Shown piece by piece: positions 46,153 through 55,111 of a DNA stretch of 64,000 bases. The position numbers and the translations under genes were made by a program. Numbering within the stretch: position 1 is the first letter of the stretch; every line of letters begins with the position of its first letter. The stretch covers positions 62,001 through 126,000 of the forward strand of contig NZ_JAINZS010000007.1 of assembly GCF_020166495.1 (NCBI RefSeq). Direction: 5' to 3'. Below the pieces are notes generated by a model. It was not told the origin of the DNA. It saw nothing but the letters and a program-made list of their open reading frames with translations, and ran no database searches. The DNA comes from Robertkochia aurantiaca (GTDB lineage: Bacteria; Bacteroidota; Bacteroidia; Flavobacteriales; Flavobacteriaceae).

Positions 46153-47949
46153 TTAGTCGTTTAGCTTCAATACCGCCATAAACGCCTGCTGAGGAATCTC
46201 AACGTTTCCTACCTGTCGCATACGTTTTTTACCCTTCTTCTGCTTTTCAAGCAGTTTTCTCTTTCGCGAAATATCGCCACCATAACATTTGGCGGTCACA
46301 TCTTTTCTCAGGGCTTTGATGGTTTCCCTTGCGATGATCTTCGCACCGATAGCTGCCTGAATGGGGATGTCGAATTGTTGTCTGGGAATGAGTTCTTTCA
46401 GCTTTTCACACATCTTTTTACCGATGTCGTAAGCGTTATCAGTGTGTATCAGGGCAGACAGGGCGTCTACCGAGTTTGCGTTGATCAGTACATCGACCTT
46501 TACCAGCTTCGATTCCCGCATTCCTATAGGGGAATAATCGAAAGAAGCATATCCCCTGGAAACCGTTTTCAGACGGTCATAGAAATCGAAAACGATCTCT
46601 GCCAAAGGCATGTCAAAGGTAAGCTCCACCCTTTCGGTAGTCAGGTAGGTCTGATTTTTAATGATCCCTCTTTTTTCAATACAGAGAGACATAACAGGAC
46701 CTACATAATCGGCCTTGGTAATAATAGTCGCGTTGATATAAGGCTCTTCCACCCGGTCCATTTTTGACGGGTCGGGCAGGTCGCTTGGGTTATTTACAAT
46801 AAGGGTCTCATCTGGTTCCTTTTTGGTGTAGGCATGATAACTCACGTTAGGAACGGTGGTGATCACGGTCATATCAAATTCCCGCTCCAGACGTTCCTGT
46901 ATGATTTCAAGGTGCAGCATTCCCAGGAATCCGCATCTGAAGCCAAAACCAAGGGCGGCTGAAGACTCGGGGGTGAATACCAACGAGGCATCGTTCAGCT
47001 GCAGCTTTTCCATGGCACCTCTCAACTCTTCGTAATCTTCTGTATCTACAGGATATATCCCTGCAAATACCATCGGTTTTACGTTCTCAAAACCTGCGAT
47101 CATGTTTCGGGTAGGGTTGGCCGCGTCTGTAATGGTATCACCCACCTTTACCTCCCGGGCATCCTTAATTCCGGTGATGAGGTATCCCACATCTCCGGTA
47201 TTGACCCTTTGTTTTGGAAACTGCTTTAGTTTCAGGGTTCCAACCTCATCGGCTTCGTAGGTCTTTCCGGTAGCCAGGAATTTGATTTTCTGGTTCTTCG
47301 AAATAGACCCGTTAACGACCCTGAAATAGGTTTCCACCCCCCTGAAGGGATTGTATACCGAGTCAAATATAAGTGCCTGCAGCGGCTCGTCAGGATTACC
47401 TTTCGGAGGCGGGATGCGTTCGATGATTGCCTGCAGTATCTCGTTGATCCCGATCCCGGTCTTAGCACTGGCGGGGATAATATCAGAAGGATCACAACCC
47501 AGCAGGTCAACGATATCGTCTGTCACCTCCTCAGGATTGGCGCTGGGCAGATCGACCTTGTTAAGTACGGGTATGATCTCCAGGTCATTTTCCAGAGCCA
47601 GGTACAGGTTTGAGATCGTCTGCGCCTGGATGCTCTGAGCGGCATCAACCACCAGTAAGGCTCCCTCACAGGCAGCGATCGAACGTGACACTTCATATGA
47701 AAAGTCAACGTGTCCGGGGGTGTCGATAAGATTCAGTATATATTGCTCGCCCTCATAGGTGTAATCCATTTGAATGGCGTGACTTTTAATGGTAATACCC
47801 CGCTCTCTCTCCAGGTCCATGTTGTCAAGCAGCTGATCCTGCTTTTCCCGGTCGGTCACCGATCCGGTGAAATCAAGGAGCCTGTCGGCCAGGGTACTCT
47901 TCCCGTGGTCGATATGAGCGATGATACAGAAATTTCGAATATTCTTCAT
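46153..47949 (-). CDS. lepA: Elongation factor 4 (LepA)
   Basis: 598 aa, the standard EF-4 length. It is a ribosome-bound GTPase that back-translocates stalled ribosomes. G1 appears as [10 protein letters not shown] (about 11-20), G2 near RGITIKS, G3 as DTPGHVDF and G4 as NKVDLP. The C-terminal LepA-specific domain ends with [19 protein letters not shown]-type residues ([19 protein letters not shown] here). It has a promoter box 28 bp upstream and a shared terminator. Confidence 0.98.
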   Translation of the reverse strand: MKNIRNFCIIAHIDHGKSTLADRLLDFTGSVTDREKQDQLLDNMDLERERGITIKSHAIQMDYTYEGEQYILNLIDTPGHVDFSYEVSRSIAACEGALLVVDAAQSIQAQTISNLYLALENDLEIIPVLNKVDLPSANPEEVTDDIVDLLGCDPSDIIPASAKTGIGINEILQAIIERIPPPKGNPDEPLQALIFDSVYNPFRGVETYFRVVNGSISKNQKIKFLATGKTYEADEVGTLKLKQFPKQRVNTGDVGYLITGIKDAREVKVGDTITDAANPTRNMIAGFENVKPMVFAGIYPVDTEDYEELRGAMEKLQLNDASLVFTPESSAALGFGFRCGFLGMLHLEIIQERLEREFDMTVITTVPNVSYHAYTKKEPDETLIVNNPSDLPDPSKMDRVEEPYINATIITKADYVGPVMSLCIEKRGIIKNQTYLTTERVELTFDMPLAEIVFDFYDRLKTVSRGYASFDYSPIGMRESKLVKVDVLINANSVDALSALIHTDNAYDIGKKMCEKLKELIPRQQFDIPIQAAIGAKIIARETIKALRKDVTAKCYGGDISRKRKLLEKQKKGKKRMRQVGNVEIPQQAFMAVLKLND

Positions 47950-47977
47950 TGCGAACTATATAGATCGATTCAGTTTG

Positions 47978-47985
47978 CAAATATA
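47978..47985 (-). promoter_or_regulatory. -7 box for lepA
   Basis: Minus-strand TATATTTG matches TAnnTTTG, 28 bp before the lepA start at 47949. Confidence 0.5.
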
Positions 47986-48127
47986 AGCTATTTTAATACG
48001 CTTGGGTCTTTCCTGCACTCAGGTTTCCAACAATAAAAAGCAGGGCAGGAGATCAAAAAATAGCCGAGTTCTTTTATTTTCGGAAGGATTGTCTATTTTT
48101 AACAAAATTTTCACTAGCCAACACCAA

Positions 48128-50539
48128 ATGCTTCGATCTTTACCTACCCTATTTTGGGGACTTATTCTGTGCGCCAACACGGTCTTTTCCCAGGAATTTG
48201 ATATATCGGGAAAAGTGGTCACCGATGAGAACACACCTCTTGGCTTCGATACGCTGCTCTTGTTAAAACCGGCAGATTCTTCCGTAGTAAAAGGAACCAC
48301 CAGCGATGAGTCCGGAGCCTTTTTATTTGAATCTGTAACACCCGGAGCCTATCTCATTCGTTCCACTTACATCGGCTTTGAACCCCTTTATATGCCGCTG
48401 GAGGTCAATGGTAACGTACAGAACATTGTATTGAACATGAATCCTTTGGTGGAAGACCTTCAGGATGTTACCCTGAACGGAAGAAAACCGGTTCTTGAGA
48501 AGAAGGCAGACCGCCTGGTTTTCAAGGTGTCGAACACCACCTTTTCAGAATTATCCACCTATGAGATTCTTCAACGTACCCCCGGGGTATTGGTGATCAA
48601 TGATGAAATACGAGTTAAGAACGCTGTTCCGGCCATCTATATCAACGACCGGAGGGTTTTTTTAAGCCAGGGCGAACTGCGCGGCCTCCTTCAGGGATAT
48701 TCAGGTGCCAATGTCGAATCGATCGAGCTTATTCTGAATCCTCCCCCAAAGTATGATGCAGAGGGAGGTGTAGTGCTGAATATCGTAACGGGTTCGACCA
48801 TTTCGGTCGGGTATAAGGGAAGTGTGAATACGCAACTCACTTCGGCGGTGTTTCCGAAATATCAGCTGGCAACCCAGCATTATTACAAAAGCGGAAGTAC
48901 CAATTTCTTTGTCAACTACAGCTATAATCCAAGAAAGGAATATAAAAGAGATGAAAGCTTCGTTAACTTTTTCGACGGAAGTTCACCGGTTGAATTATGG
49001 GATACCGATTTTGAGCGCATTACGCGCTCGTACGCGCATAATATCAACAGTATTATCGATTTCGATCTTTCAGAAAACAGCGTGTTGAGCTTTAGCGGAA
49101 ACGCGGTTTTGTCACCGGGCAAGACCTTCGATAATATGGCACGAACTGATATTATCGATCTGCAGGACGGACTGCAGTCTTATTTTATTACCGGAGGTGA
49201 ATTGGAAAATGACAATTATACCTATACTGCTACGGCAGAGTTCAGCACCACTTTCGGAGACCGCGGGCATTCGCTCAAGATGGTGTCTTCGTATGTTTAT
49301 TATGACGACGAACAGTTTCAGGCATTGGCCACCGATTTTTTCGATGCGGAAGATGCCGTATTGGACAATGAAAGCTTTAATACCCTCTCTAATCAAAAGA
49401 ATAATATTTTCACCACCCAGGCTGATCTTTCCTTGAATGCCGCGAAATTACAGTGGGAGACAGGGGTGAAATATTCCAACATCAACAGCAGCAGTGGAAT
49501 TGACTTCAACGGGCCATCGGTACCTGCCAATACCCAGGATGACCGCTTTAATTATGATGAACTGATCTATGCTGCCTATGCCAGCCTGGCAGGTGACTGG
49601 GATCACTGGGCACTGAGTGCCGGATTAAGGGGTGAACATACCGAAGTGACCGCTAATTCAATTGTTTTGGGCAGGGTCAACACCCAGTCGTATACCGAAC
49701 TCTTTCCGACTGTTTCCCTGCAATATACCCCCTCTGATGATCATTCCTTTGCCTTTAGTTATGGCAGAAGTATAGAGCGACCGCGTTATCAGCGTTTGAA
49801 CCCCTACCGTTATTATATCAACGATAACCAGTACAAGGAGGGGAATCCGAACCTGACACGTGCGATAGAAAACAAGATCTCTTTCGACTACACCCATAAG
49901 GACCAGTATATCTTCAGCCTGTATTACCAGCACGTAGACGGGGCACTCCAACTACTGTCGTTCCAGGATAACCCTAACAGACTGATCTATGATTCGGTCT
50001 TTAACCTGGAGGAAGAGTTTCAGTACAGCCTTGATTTCACCCAGTACACCTTTGCCGCGCCCTGGTGGTTTGTTTCAAGCTACATGAGCCTGTTCTATAT
50101 GGAGAATACCTTCACAGCTATCGAAAGTGGTAATAGCCTCCAAAGCAACGAGACCACCGGTTTCTTTGCCCAGGTATACAATTCATTTACCGTGAGCAGT
50201 GAAGCCAATCTCACTTTAGATGCAGAACTGGAATATCTGTCAGACTATATTGTTGGATCGTATGACTTTTCCGGTCAGTTCCGTACCAACCTGACTGCCC
50301 GAAAGGAGTTGTGGAATGAACGGGCCGTGGTTACCCTGGGAATCACCGACCTTTTCAATTCTTACAATGTCCCTATGAACTCGCGTTATCTCAATCAGGA
50401 TAACGGATATCTCGCCTTGCCCGAGACCCGAACCGTTTTTGTCGGATTCCGGGTAAACTTCGGAAACTTCAGGTTGTCTGACAACAACCGCTCGACCGAA
50501 CCCGCAGAGATGGAAAGACTGGAAGGAGAGGGGTATTGA
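48128..50539 (+). CDS. TonB-dependent-receptor-like outer-membrane beta-barrel protein
   Basis: 803 aa from ATG 48128. Codons upstream to 48002 are in frame, but the signal peptide (LFWGLILCANTVFSQ) begins at this Met. A carboxypeptidase-regulatory-like domain (ISGKVVTDENTPLGFDTLLL) precedes a plug (RTPGVLVINDEIRVKNAVPA) and a long barrel of alternating aromatic strands of the outer membrane protein beta-barrel family (PF14905-type). No SusD-like partner is adjacent and no N-terminal TonB box is obvious, so uptake of a specific ligand is not shown. It is transcribed alone. Confidence 0.85.
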   Translation: MLRSLPTLFWGLILCANTVFSQEFDISGKVVTDENTPLGFDTLLLLKPADSSVVKGTTSDESGAFLFESVTPGAYLIRSTYIGFEPLYMPLEVNGNVQNIVLNMNPLVEDLQDVTLNGRKPVLEKKADRLVFKVSNTTFSELSTYEILQRTPGVLVINDEIRVKNAVPAIYINDRRVFLSQGELRGLLQGYSGANVESIELILNPPPKYDAEGGVVLNIVTGSTISVGYKGSVNTQLTSAVFPKYQLATQHYYKSGSTNFFVNYSYNPRKEYKRDESFVNFFDGSSPVELWDTDFERITRSYAHNINSIIDFDLSENSVLSFSGNAVLSPGKTFDNMARTDIIDLQDGLQSYFITGGELENDNYTYTATAEFSTTFGDRGHSLKMVSSYVYYDDEQFQALATDFFDAEDAVLDNESFNTLSNQKNNIFTTQADLSLNAAKLQWETGVKYSNINSSSGIDFNGPSVPANTQDDRFNYDELIYAAYASLAGDWDHWALSAGLRGEHTEVTANSIVLGRVNTQSYTELFPTVSLQYTPSDDHSFAFSYGRSIERPRYQRLNPYRYYINDNQYKEGNPNLTRAIENKISFDYTHKDQYIFSLYYQHVDGALQLLSFQDNPNRLIYDSVFNLEEEFQYSLDFTQYTFAAPWWFVSSYMSLFYMENTFTAIESGNSLQSNETTGFFAQVYNSFTVSSEANLTLDAELEYLSDYIVGSYDFSGQFRTNLTARKELWNERAVVTLGITDLFNSYNVPMNSRYLNQDNGYLALPETRTVFVGFRVNFGNFRLSDNNRSTEPAEMERLEGEGY

Positions 50540-50546
50540 TAGTTTT

Positions 50547-50641
50547 TGGTTACGGGTTACGAGTTACGAGCTACGGGTTATGAGTAAAGTTTAAAAAACA
50601 CCTTATTACCTTTTTACTGCATCCCTGCATCCCTGCATCCC
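50547..50641. repeat. Heptamer GTTACGN array followed by TGCATCCC octamers
   Basis: At 50547-50587 there are about six heptamers such as GGTTACG, AGTTACG, GGTTATG. At 50618-50641 there are three TGCATCCC/TGCATCCC-like octamers. The array lies just after the barrel gene's stop. Confidence 0.7.
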
Positions 50642-50674
50642 CGTATAACCGCATAACCATCTCACTAAAAATCC

Positions 50675-50682
50675 TATCTTTG
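50675..50682 (+). promoter_or_regulatory. -7 box for dusB
   Basis: TATCTTTG matches TAnnTTTG and includes the TTG at 50680, so translation must begin downstream. Confidence 0.6.
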
Positions 50683-50709
50683 CACCGCAAAACACTTAAT
50701 AAGAGTACG

Positions 50710-51702
50710 TTGGTAAAGATCGGAGACATAGAGGTAGGAGAATTTCCCTTATTGCTGGCACCCATGGAAGATGTGAGTGACCCGCCATTCAGGAAGTTAT
50801 GTAAGGAACAGGGAGCAGATGTGGTGTATACCGAGTTCATTTCTTCAGAAGGATTGATACGTGATGCGGCTAAAAGCGTGCAGAAACTTGATATCTATGA
50901 AAAGGAGCGTCCGGTAGGGATTCAGATCTTCGGAGCCGAGATGGATTCCATGCTGCAGGCGATCGATATCGTTGAGCGTTCGAACCCTGATATCATCGAT
51001 ATCAATTTTGGTTGTCCGGTGAAAAAGGTGGTTTGTAAAAATGCCGGAGCCGGTATCCTCCGAGACATTCCCCTTATGGTAAAACTTACCGAGGCCATGG
51101 TCAAGCGCACCAACTTGCCGGTCACGGTGAAGACCAGGCTGGGGTGGGACAGCAGTTCCATCAAGATCGTTGAGGTAGCCGAGCGGCTGCAGGATGTGGG
51201 GATCAAAGCGATCTCTATTCACGGACGTACCCGGGTGCAGATGTACAAAGGAGAAGCCGATTGGGGACCCATAGCAGAAGTAAAGAACAACCCACGCATG
51301 AATATCCCCGTTTTTGGAAATGGAGATGTGGATACGCCTGAAAAGGCGGTAAAGATGCGGGATGAATTTGGACTCGACGGCGCCATGATCGGAAGGGCAA
51401 GTATCGGGTATCCGTGGTTCTTCAATGAGGTGAAACATTATATGAAAACCGGGGAGCACCTGCCACCTCCGACCATGCAGGAACGGGTGGAAGCTGCCCG
51501 CAGACACCTGCAGATGGCCATTGACTGGAAAGGAGAGAAGCTCGGTGTTTTTGAGACCCGAAGACATTATACCAATTACTTCAAGGGTATTCCACACTTC
51601 AAGGACTATCGTATGAAAATGGTCACCAGCGATGATGCTGCCGATGTATTCGCCGCCTTTGATGAGGTGGAAGAGAAGTTTGGCGACTATCAGTTTGCTT
51701 GA
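50710..51702 (+). CDS. dusB: tRNA-dihydrouridine synthase (DusB-type)
   Basis: 330 aa from TTG 50710. The -7 box at 50675-50682 rules out the upstream in-frame TTG, and no ATG fits, so the protein begins (M)VKIGDIEVGEFPLLLAPMED, the usual family start. It reduces uridines in the tRNA D-loop using FMN. FMN-barrel signatures include APMEDVSD, EFISSEGL, INFGCPVKKV (catalytic Cys) and NAGAGILR. Also present are GDVDTPEKA and GRASIGYPWFF. It ends 30 bp before the left repeat of the GIY-YIG unit. Confidence 0.93.
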   Translation: MVKIGDIEVGEFPLLLAPMEDVSDPPFRKLCKEQGADVVYTEFISSEGLIRDAAKSVQKLDIYEKERPVGIQIFGAEMDSMLQAIDIVERSNPDIIDINFGCPVKKVVCKNAGAGILRDIPLMVKLTEAMVKRTNLPVTVKTRLGWDSSSIKIVEVAERLQDVGIKAISIHGRTRVQMYKGEADWGPIAEVKNNPRMNIPVFGNGDVDTPEKAVKMRDEFGLDGAMIGRASIGYPWFFNEVKHYMKTGEHLPPPTMQERVEAARRHLQMAIDWKGEKLGVFETRRHYTNYFKGIPHFKDYRMKMVTSDDAADVFAAFDEVEEKFGDYQFA

Positions 51703-51731
51703 TAATGTTCATTTTCTATCAGTTCCTGCTG

Positions 51732-51856
51732 AACGTCTTTGCGAACGTAGTGAAGCAATCTTTCAGAGAGAAACGCCAGGTACCTTCAGAGTATTTGCTG
51801 ATTAGGTTTTGGCAGATCGCTTCGTCAGCCAATAGTAGCCTCCTCGCGAAGGCGTT
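51732..51856. repeat. Left 125-bp repeat flanking the GIY-YIG gene
   Basis: The first 93 bp (51732-51824) are identical to 52177-52269. The copies then diverge and rejoin at CTCGCGAAGRCG. The ends form imperfect inverted repeats (AACGTCTTTGCG versus the complement of CGCGAAGGCGTT). It overlaps the stop codon of the GIY-YIG gene. Confidence 0.85.
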
Positions 51857-52158
51857 TAGGTTACATCAAAAATCCAACCTTCGGAAAGATCATTCCATTC
51901 TGAATTTTCCTGATTGATCAGTGATTCCTTTCTTTTTCTGCTGCCTGCCTTTATTTGCTTTTCCCTGTCAATTGCTTGGTTTATATCATTAAAGACCTCA
52001 AAATATACCAGTTTATTACAATTATACTTACTGGTGAATCCTTTGTAAGCTTTTGTTTTGTGCTGATAGACTCGTTTTTTAAGATTGCTGGTAACCCCCA
52101 CATATAAAACGGAGTTGTTTTTATTGGTCATGAAATAAACATAGCTATAGGCATACAT
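51856..52158 (-). CDS. Stand-alone GIY-YIG endonuclease
   Basis: 100 aa, almost a bare GIY-YIG domain. The GIY part is SYVYFMTNKN (about 5-14), the YIG part LYVGVTSNLKKRVYQH (about 18-33) with the catalytic Arg region, and the catalytic Glu lies in DREKQIKAG (about 64-72). Such small proteins are often mis-annotated as excinuclease UvrC subunits; this one has no UvrC C-terminal region. Its start lies 18 bp from the right repeat and its stop touches the left repeat, so the gene is tightly boxed by direct repeats. A role in moving or copying the repeats is inference. Confidence 0.85.
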   Translation of the reverse strand: MYAYSYVYFMTNKNNSVLYVGVTSNLKKRVYQHKTKAYKGFTSKYNCNKLVYFEVFNDINQAIDREKQIKAGSRKRKESLINQENSEWNDLSEGWIFDVT

Positions 52159-52176
52159 AACTTCAATTTAATAAAA

Positions 52177-52301
52177 AACGTCTTTGCGAACGTAGTGAAG
52201 CAATCTTTCAGAGAGAAACGCCAGGTACCTTCAGAGTATTTGCTGATTAGGTTTTGGCAGATCGCTTCGGCGGGTTTCATAGGCCTTCTCGCGAAGACGT
52301 C
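52177..52301. repeat. Right 125-bp repeat flanking the GIY-YIG gene
   Basis: It aligns without gaps to the left repeat at a constant 445-bp offset. The first 93 bp are identical, and the end CGCGAAGACG is the partner of the starting CGTCTTTGCG. Confidence 0.85.
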
Positions 52302-52336
52302 TTTGCGAGCCTCGGTATTTCGAGGCGAAGCAATCT
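52298..52336. repeat. Third, shorter repeat of the same family with a perfect hairpin
   Basis: It opens with CGTCTTTGCGA and closes with GAAGCAATCT, as do the two flanking repeats. Between them, GCCTCG-GTATTT-CGAGGC forms a perfect 6-bp stem. The layout recalls the common bacterial TTGCGAG...GAAGCAATCT dispersed repeats. Confidence 0.7.
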
Positions 52337-52450
52337 GTCAAGGCGAAGCTCCAATTTCTATTTTAGGATATTGAAATAAAGTTCAAACAGTTCGATTCAT
52401 CAGCCAATAGTGGCTTACAATGCCTACCGGCATACAAGCTTACAATGATG

Positions 52451-53656
52451 TTAATTAAATTCGATCAGTCGTTTGCTAATGCGGCTTGACGCGATTTTTG
52501 ATGCGATTACCCCGAGCACCAGGATGGTGGCAAAAACGATCAGCAGGTTGGGAATAGTGAATTCCACCGGATAGGGCAGGGAAGGGGTTAGTTTGATCCA
52601 CTGAAAGGCGATCTGGCTCCAGACCAGGAGCGAAGCAAGGGTGATGCCGATGAGTCCCCCGGATGCAGTTACCAGTACTCCTTGCAGGAAGAAGATTCGT
52701 CGTAGCTTTTTGATAGGCATTCCGATGCTGAACAATGTTTTGAGGTTGCCTTGCTTGTCAAGTATCATCATGATAATGGCACCGACCACGTTAAACAGCG
52801 CAATGATAAGCACCAGGGTAAAGATGAGATAGATAGCCAGGTTTTCGGTATTGAGCATTTTATAAAGCGCCTCGTTCAGTTGCGCCCTGTTCTTTACCGT
52901 CACCTTGTCTCCAAGAATCGATTCAATATCAGCGATTGCGCTTTCTTCAGAGGCGCCGGGAGACATTTTAAAGTTGATTCCGGTGATCTGGTTCTGATCC
53001 TTTTCCAGCAGCGGTTGCACGATATCAAGACGTGCGAAGACATATTTCCGGTCCATTTCCTCGTTGATGGCATATACCCCTGAAAGGGTTACAGGCAACT
53101 GATTGTATGGCTTTTTCTGGCTGGTAATGCCTCCCTCTCCCGGTTTGGGAGCCAGAATCTTCATCGGACTCCGGTAATCATTCACGGCTAACCCCAGCAT
53201 ATTGGCAATCCCGATACCGCCCACCACCTGGTAAGGGTCCTTATCGATCCAGGAACCGAAGTACAGAATGTTTTGAACAGGAATAACCCGGGTATAATTC
53301 GTATCCACAGCCTTGATCCAGGCCACATGGTTTCGTTGTTTATGGGTGAGGAAAATGCGTTCCTCGATCTCTGTAGCGTAGTGAGCAATACTCTTCAGAC
53401 TGTCCAGCGAAGCGATCTCCTCCTTTTCCAGAGTAAAATATTTGCCGGTTGCTGTTATGGCCTTAAGATCCGGATCAAAGGTATTTGAAAAAGAAAGACT
53501 AAACGTTTTGAGTCCGGCAAAAGCTGAGAGCACGATAAAAAGGGCGGCTGCACCTATAACGATTACCAGAAAGGTGACCATATTGATGATGTTCACCGCA
53601 TTCTTACTGCTTTTAGAGATCAGGTATCGTTTAGCTATGTACAGGGCCGGGTTCAA
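52451..53656 (-). CDS. FtsX/LolE-like ABC transporter permease
   Basis: 401 aa with an N-terminal membrane span (IINMVTFLVIVIGAAALFIV), a large periplasmic domain and three C-terminal spans (YLIFTLVLIIALFNVVGAI, VLVTASGGLIGITLASLLV, LLIVFATILVLGVIA). This is the MacB/LolCE topology used for lipoprotein release or extrusion. No ATPase gene is adjacent. It lies 10 bp downstream of rbfA, probably co-transcribed with it. Confidence 0.88.
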   Translation of the reverse strand: MNPALYIAKRYLISKSSKNAVNIINMVTFLVIVIGAAALFIVLSAFAGLKTFSLSFSNTFDPDLKAITATGKYFTLEKEEIASLDSLKSIAHYATEIEERIFLTHKQRNHVAWIKAVDTNYTRVIPVQNILYFGSWIDKDPYQVVGGIGIANMLGLAVNDYRSPMKILAPKPGEGGITSQKKPYNQLPVTLSGVYAINEEMDRKYVFARLDIVQPLLEKDQNQITGINFKMSPGASEESAIADIESILGDKVTVKNRAQLNEALYKMLNTENLAIYLIFTLVLIIALFNVVGAIIMMILDKQGNLKTLFSIGMPIKKLRRIFFLQGVLVTASGGLIGITLASLLVWSQIAFQWIKLTPSLPYPVEFTIPNLLIVFATILVLGVIASKIASSRISKRLIEFN

Positions 53657-53666
53657 GGCAGACAGG

Positions 53667-54059
53667 TCAGGATTTCTTTCGTTTTTCCAAAAGATCAGGG
53701 TCGTCTATCGGGTTTTCTTTCCCCTTCAGAGAGCTTTCGATGCGATCGATATACTCCAATGAGTCGTCGATATAGAATTGCAGTTCGGGTACCCGCCGCA
53801 ATTGATTCTTTGTGCGTTGTGAAAGGTCGTGCTTGATCTTGGGTGCGATCTCCCGTAATTCCTTCAGCAGTTCTTTCGCCTTGTCATGGGGAAAGATGCT
53901 GATATAGACCTTCCCGATCGAGAGGTCGGAGGTCACATTTACCTTGGTCACAGAGATCAGCGTTCCGGTTAGTCCGGCATCAGCTGCCACCCGCTGCAGG
54001 ATTTCGGCAAGGTCCTTCTGCAATACGCCTGCTATCTTTTTTTGCCTGTTTGTTTCCAT
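53667..54059 (-). CDS. rbfA: Ribosome-binding factor A
   Basis: 130 aa. RbfA binds the 30S precursor and helps mature 16S rRNA. The single KH-like domain is visible: RQKKIAGVLQKDLAEILQ, then SVTKVNVTSDLSIGKVYIS and RRVPELQFYIDDSLEY. A short charged tail follows. It is the first gene of a two-gene unit with the permease, with a -7 box just upstream. Confidence 0.95.
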   Translation of the reverse strand: METNRQKKIAGVLQKDLAEILQRVAADAGLTGTLISVTKVNVTSDLSIGKVYISIFPHDKAKELLKELREIAPKIKHDLSQRTKNQLRRVPELQFYIDDSLEYIDRIESSLKGKENPIDDPDLLEKRKKS

Positions 54060-54064
54060 ACCGA

Positions 54065-54072
54065 CAAAAGTA
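54065..54072 (-). promoter_or_regulatory. -7 box for rbfA
   Basis: Minus-strand TACTTTTG matches TAnnTTTG and lies 5 bp before ATG 54059, so the transcript would be nearly leaderless. Confidence 0.5.
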
Positions 54073-54087
54073 CGAATAAAGTACTAC

Positions 54088-54162
54088 AGTTATACGGTTA
54101 TGCGGTGATACGGTGATACAGGGATGTGGTTGTAAGGGTGTGAAGTGATAAAGTTAAAGGGT
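54088..54162. repeat. Degenerate GGTTATNC/GGTGATAC array
   Basis: Units such as GTTATAC, GGTTATGC, GGTGATAC and GGTGATAC run in tandem and fade toward 54162. It is similar in kind to the arrays near 37.4, 50.5 and 61.1 kb. Confidence 0.6.
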
Positions 54163-54198
54163 TACCGGCTGAGAGATCCGGCTAATCGTGTTCACAGA

Positions 54199-54257
54199 AA
54201 CAAAAAACCCCCACTCTTGCAAAGTGAGGGCTTGCGCTTTAAGTGGTCCCACCTGGG
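54199..54257. repeat. Duplicated tRNA 3' end plus terminator (truncated copy)
   Basis: 59 bp repeated with a single mismatch at 54388-54446 (offset 189). It includes a copy of the tRNA terminator hairpin (54202-54230) and the last 14 nt of the tRNA, then diverges. The intervening ~130 bp is unique, without a gene. Confidence 0.85.
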
Positions 54258-54384
54258 TTAACTTACTATGCTCGTTGGACCAGGGGTTCCCGCTTGTGAA
54301 AATGCAAGCCACCGTCCTGCTTCGCAGAACACACATTTTTTGTTTCTCTTCCACCTTCCAAAAGCAAGCTTTTGTCTGTTCCAC

Positions 54385-54419
54385 AAAAACAAAAAACCCC
54401 CACTCTTGCAGAGTGAGGG
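54385..54419 (-). terminator. Terminator for the CAU tRNA
   Basis: Minus-strand stem CCCTCACTCT / AGAGTGGGGG around GCA, then six T residues, 14 bp after the tRNA. A second copy is at 54202-54230. Confidence 0.85.
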
Positions 54420-54432
54420 CTTGCGCTTTAAG

Positions 54433-54506
54433 TGGTCCCACCTGGGCTCGAACCAGGGACCACCTGATTATGAGTCAGGTGCTCTAACCAACTGAGCTAT
54501 AGGACC
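54433..54506 (-). tRNA. tRNA with CAU anticodon (Met elongator or Ile2)
   Basis: 74 nt on the minus strand. The acceptor GGTCCTA pairs with TGGGACC, the D-arm is AGCTCAGTTGGTTAGAGC, and the anticodon stem-loop CCTGA-CTCATAA-TCAGG reads CAU. The T-arm is CCTGG-TTCGAGC-CCAGG. The discriminator is A; CCA is not encoded. CAU fits elongator Met or lysidine-modified Ile2, and I cannot separate them by eye. Confidence 0.93.
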
Positions 54507-54622
54507 CTTTCGGTATGCACATTCAAAGTACATAAATATTCCGAAAATTGGAGTGCAATATTACTATTAATTCTTTAAGAGTGCAAAACTTTTGTCAGGC
54601 AAAATAAAAGAACTGCTTTTGC

Positions 54623-55027
54623 CTATTCCTCTATATCCTGACATAGCTCCACTAAAACGCCGTTGGTATTCTTCGGGTGTAAAAATGCCACCCATTTATT
54701 GTCGGCTCCGCGCTTCGGGGTTTCATTCAATACCACAAAGCCCTCCTCTTTAAGTCTGTTGATCTCGATCTGTATATCAGCAACCGCAAAGGCGATGTGA
54801 TGAATTCCTTCCCCTTTCTTTTCTATGAATTTCGCGATCGGACTATCATCCTTAGTGGCTTCCAGCAATTCGATCTTGCTTTCACCCATCTCGAAGAATG
54901 AGGTTTTAACCCCCTCTGAGGCTACCTCTTCTTCCTTATACGGTGCGACACCGAGCAATTTGGTGAACAGATCGTTTGAGGCGGCAAGGTCTTTAACGGC
55001 AATGCCCAGGTGTTCTATTTTGTTCAT
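54623..55027 (-). CDS. mce: Methylmalonyl-CoA epimerase (VOC fold)
   Basis: 134 aa, the usual length. It interconverts the two epimers of methylmalonyl-CoA in propionate metabolism. Metal ligands expected for the vicinal-oxygen-chelate fold are seen in IEHLGIAV (His), GIHHIAFAV (His) and GVLVELCQ (Glu), with VAFLHPKNTNG in the signature position. It is alone downstream of a -7 box. The mutase genes are not in the window. Confidence 0.9.
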   Translation of the reverse strand: MNKIEHLGIAVKDLAASNDLFTKLLGVAPYKEEEVASEGVKTSFFEMGESKIELLEATKDDSPIAKFIEKKGEGIHHIAFAVADIQIEINRLKEEGFVVLNETPKRGADNKWVAFLHPKNTNGVLVELCQDIEE

Positions 55028-55046
55028 CGGTTCAATTTTAGTGTTA

Positions 55047-55054
55047 CAAAATTA
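55047..55054 (-). promoter_or_regulatory. -7 box for mce
   Basis: Minus-strand TAATTTTG matches TAnnTTTG, 19 bp before ATG 55027. Confidence 0.5.
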
Positions 55055-55111
55055 GCAAGATATTGGCTGATAGCTAATTTTGATCTGGCTAAGCGCAATT
55101 TAAACGAATAT

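Noticed and set aside
51699-51917. Plus-strand ORF of 72 codons after dusB
   Set aside because: It is made of the left 125-bp repeat and the antisense of the GIY-YIG gene.
54154-54495. Overlapping ORFs near the tRNA, with similar amino-acid repeats
   Set aside because: They arise from the duplicated tRNA end and terminator read in other frames.
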